From Pseudomonas sp. SID14000 (GTDB taxonomy: Bacteria > Pseudomonadota > Gammaproteobacteria > Pseudomonadales > Pseudomonadaceae): 64,000 nt of DNA. The stretch spans positions 1-64,000 of the forward strand of contig NZ_NFZQ01000011.1 of NCBI RefSeq assembly GCF_002165135.1. The letters run 5' to 3'. The notes below the pieces were generated by a model, which saw nothing but the letters and a program-made list of their open reading frames with translations, made no database searches and had not been told where the DNA came from. How positions within the stretch are numbered: position 1 is the first letter of the stretch; every line of letters starts with the position of its first letter. Shown piece by piece: positions 63,624 through 64,000 of this stretch. The translations under genes were made by a program, and so were the position numbers.

Positions 63624-64000
63624 TTAGCCTCGGCCTGGGTCGAACGGCTCCCGGACTGGTTGCCACGGAATCGGCTTCATGGTTTCCCAGTTGAAATCAG
63701 AAGATCGGCAGATACGAGCAACTTGGGCCTGAGCTACCAGGTCCTCGTAGGCCATGCCTTGTTTACGTGCCAGGGACGCAATGCAATCCCACAGAGTGAT
63801 TCCGGTCTCGAAGGAGCATTCAGCCTCTTCAGCCGGCATCGAACTCCAGGACCATACTTCCTCACCTTTGCGAGGACCAGACTTCATCACGCGGCTAACT
63901 TCAAAGAAGAAAGTGGGATTGTCCAGCCACTCCAGAAGTGGAGTTGTACCGACCATCTCGCCCACACCTGGAATGCCGCCATAACCATCCGTGGCATCAC
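63624..64000 (-). CDS. 6: 5'-3' exonuclease (T7 gp6-like), C-terminal part
   Basis: The frame is open through the right edge of the window, so only about 125 C-terminal residues are seen. DATDGYGGIPGVGEM is the helix-3-turn-helix (FEN-type) motif, and TLWDCIASLARKQGMAYEDLVAQAQVARI and KSGPRKGEEV match T7 gp6. The enzyme degrades host DNA and removes RNA primers in T7. A GTG at 63965 could look like a start, but the motif begins upstream of it, so the gene extends outside. Confidence 0.9.
   Translation of the reverse strand, partial: DATDGYGGIPGVGEMVGTTPLLEWLDNPTFFFEVSRVMKSGPRKGEEVWSWSSMPAEEAECSFETGITLWDCIASLARKQGMAYEDLVAQAQVARICRSSDFNWETMKPIPWQPVREPFDPGRG

Overview
The window is chromosome of a Pseudomonas putida-group bacterium (about 1-41.2 kb) followed by the late half of an integrated T7-like prophage (about 41.2-64 kb, running off the right edge). 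The host assignment rests on OprF, SigX, CmpX and CrfX, an Aer2-type aerotaxis receptor, the nasS-nasT-nitrate transporter order, P. putida-type REP elements and high GC.

Host part. Positions 1-106 hold the tail of an IS110-like transposase whose right end abuts a truncated REP unit at an inferred CT core. Then come rlmM (-), acnA (+), a CPBP intramembrane protease (+), aer2 with a sigma-28 promoter (+), an RluA-family pseudouridine synthase (-), a small unknown gene behind a LexA box (-), an M15 peptidase (-), a glutaredoxin-like protein (-), an ammonium transporter broken by one amber codon (-), an elaB-yqjE-yqjK-like trio (+), dgt (+), a BvgA/BvgS-like two-component pair (+), yggL (+), dacB (+), a CHASE-PAS-GGDEF cyclase (-), rlmKL (-), rmf (+) and pyrD (-). 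A nitrate locus follows (+): a consensus sigma-54 promoter, nasS, nasT, a leader with a 67-nt perfect inverted repeat plus an ANTAR-type hexaloop hairpin and intrinsic terminator, the nitrate transporter, a PP2C-Ser/Thr kinase fusion and cobA. The last host block, all on minus, is oprF, sigX, cmpX, crfX, zntB, rraA, an alpha/beta hydrolase and ppsA. Eleven REP-like palindromes punctuate the region.

Prophage part. A tyrosine integrase (+) starts 56 nt from the TTG start of ppsA. Facing it on minus are genes in T7 order, from the right edge leftwards: gp6 exonuclease (partial), 6.5, 6.7, a GNAT acetyltransferase, 7.3, portal 8, scaffold 9, capsid 10, 11, 12, 13, 14, 15, 16, tail fibre 17, holin 17.5, small terminase 18, Rz/Rz1 spanins and large terminase 19. 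Five near-identical sites (consensus AACCCCTCACTAWTAGG) lie where T7 has phi6.5, phi9, phi10, phi17 and phiOR, and a T-phi-like terminator follows the capsid gene, so a phage-encoded single-subunit RNA polymerase is predicted outside the window. The fibre keeps the T7 anchor but carries an SGNH/GDSL esterase domain and a duplicated beta-type module. Early genes, the phage polymerase, any repressor and the other attachment site are not in view.

How parts work together: sigma-54, NasS/NasT and the leader hairpin form a nitrate-responsive circuit for nitrate uptake, with CobA supplying the siroheme precursor. SigX, OprF, CmpX and CrfX form the envelope-stress cluster. The prophage now separates ppsA from its native upstream region, and the phiOR-like promoter points through int (antisense) into ppsA (sense).
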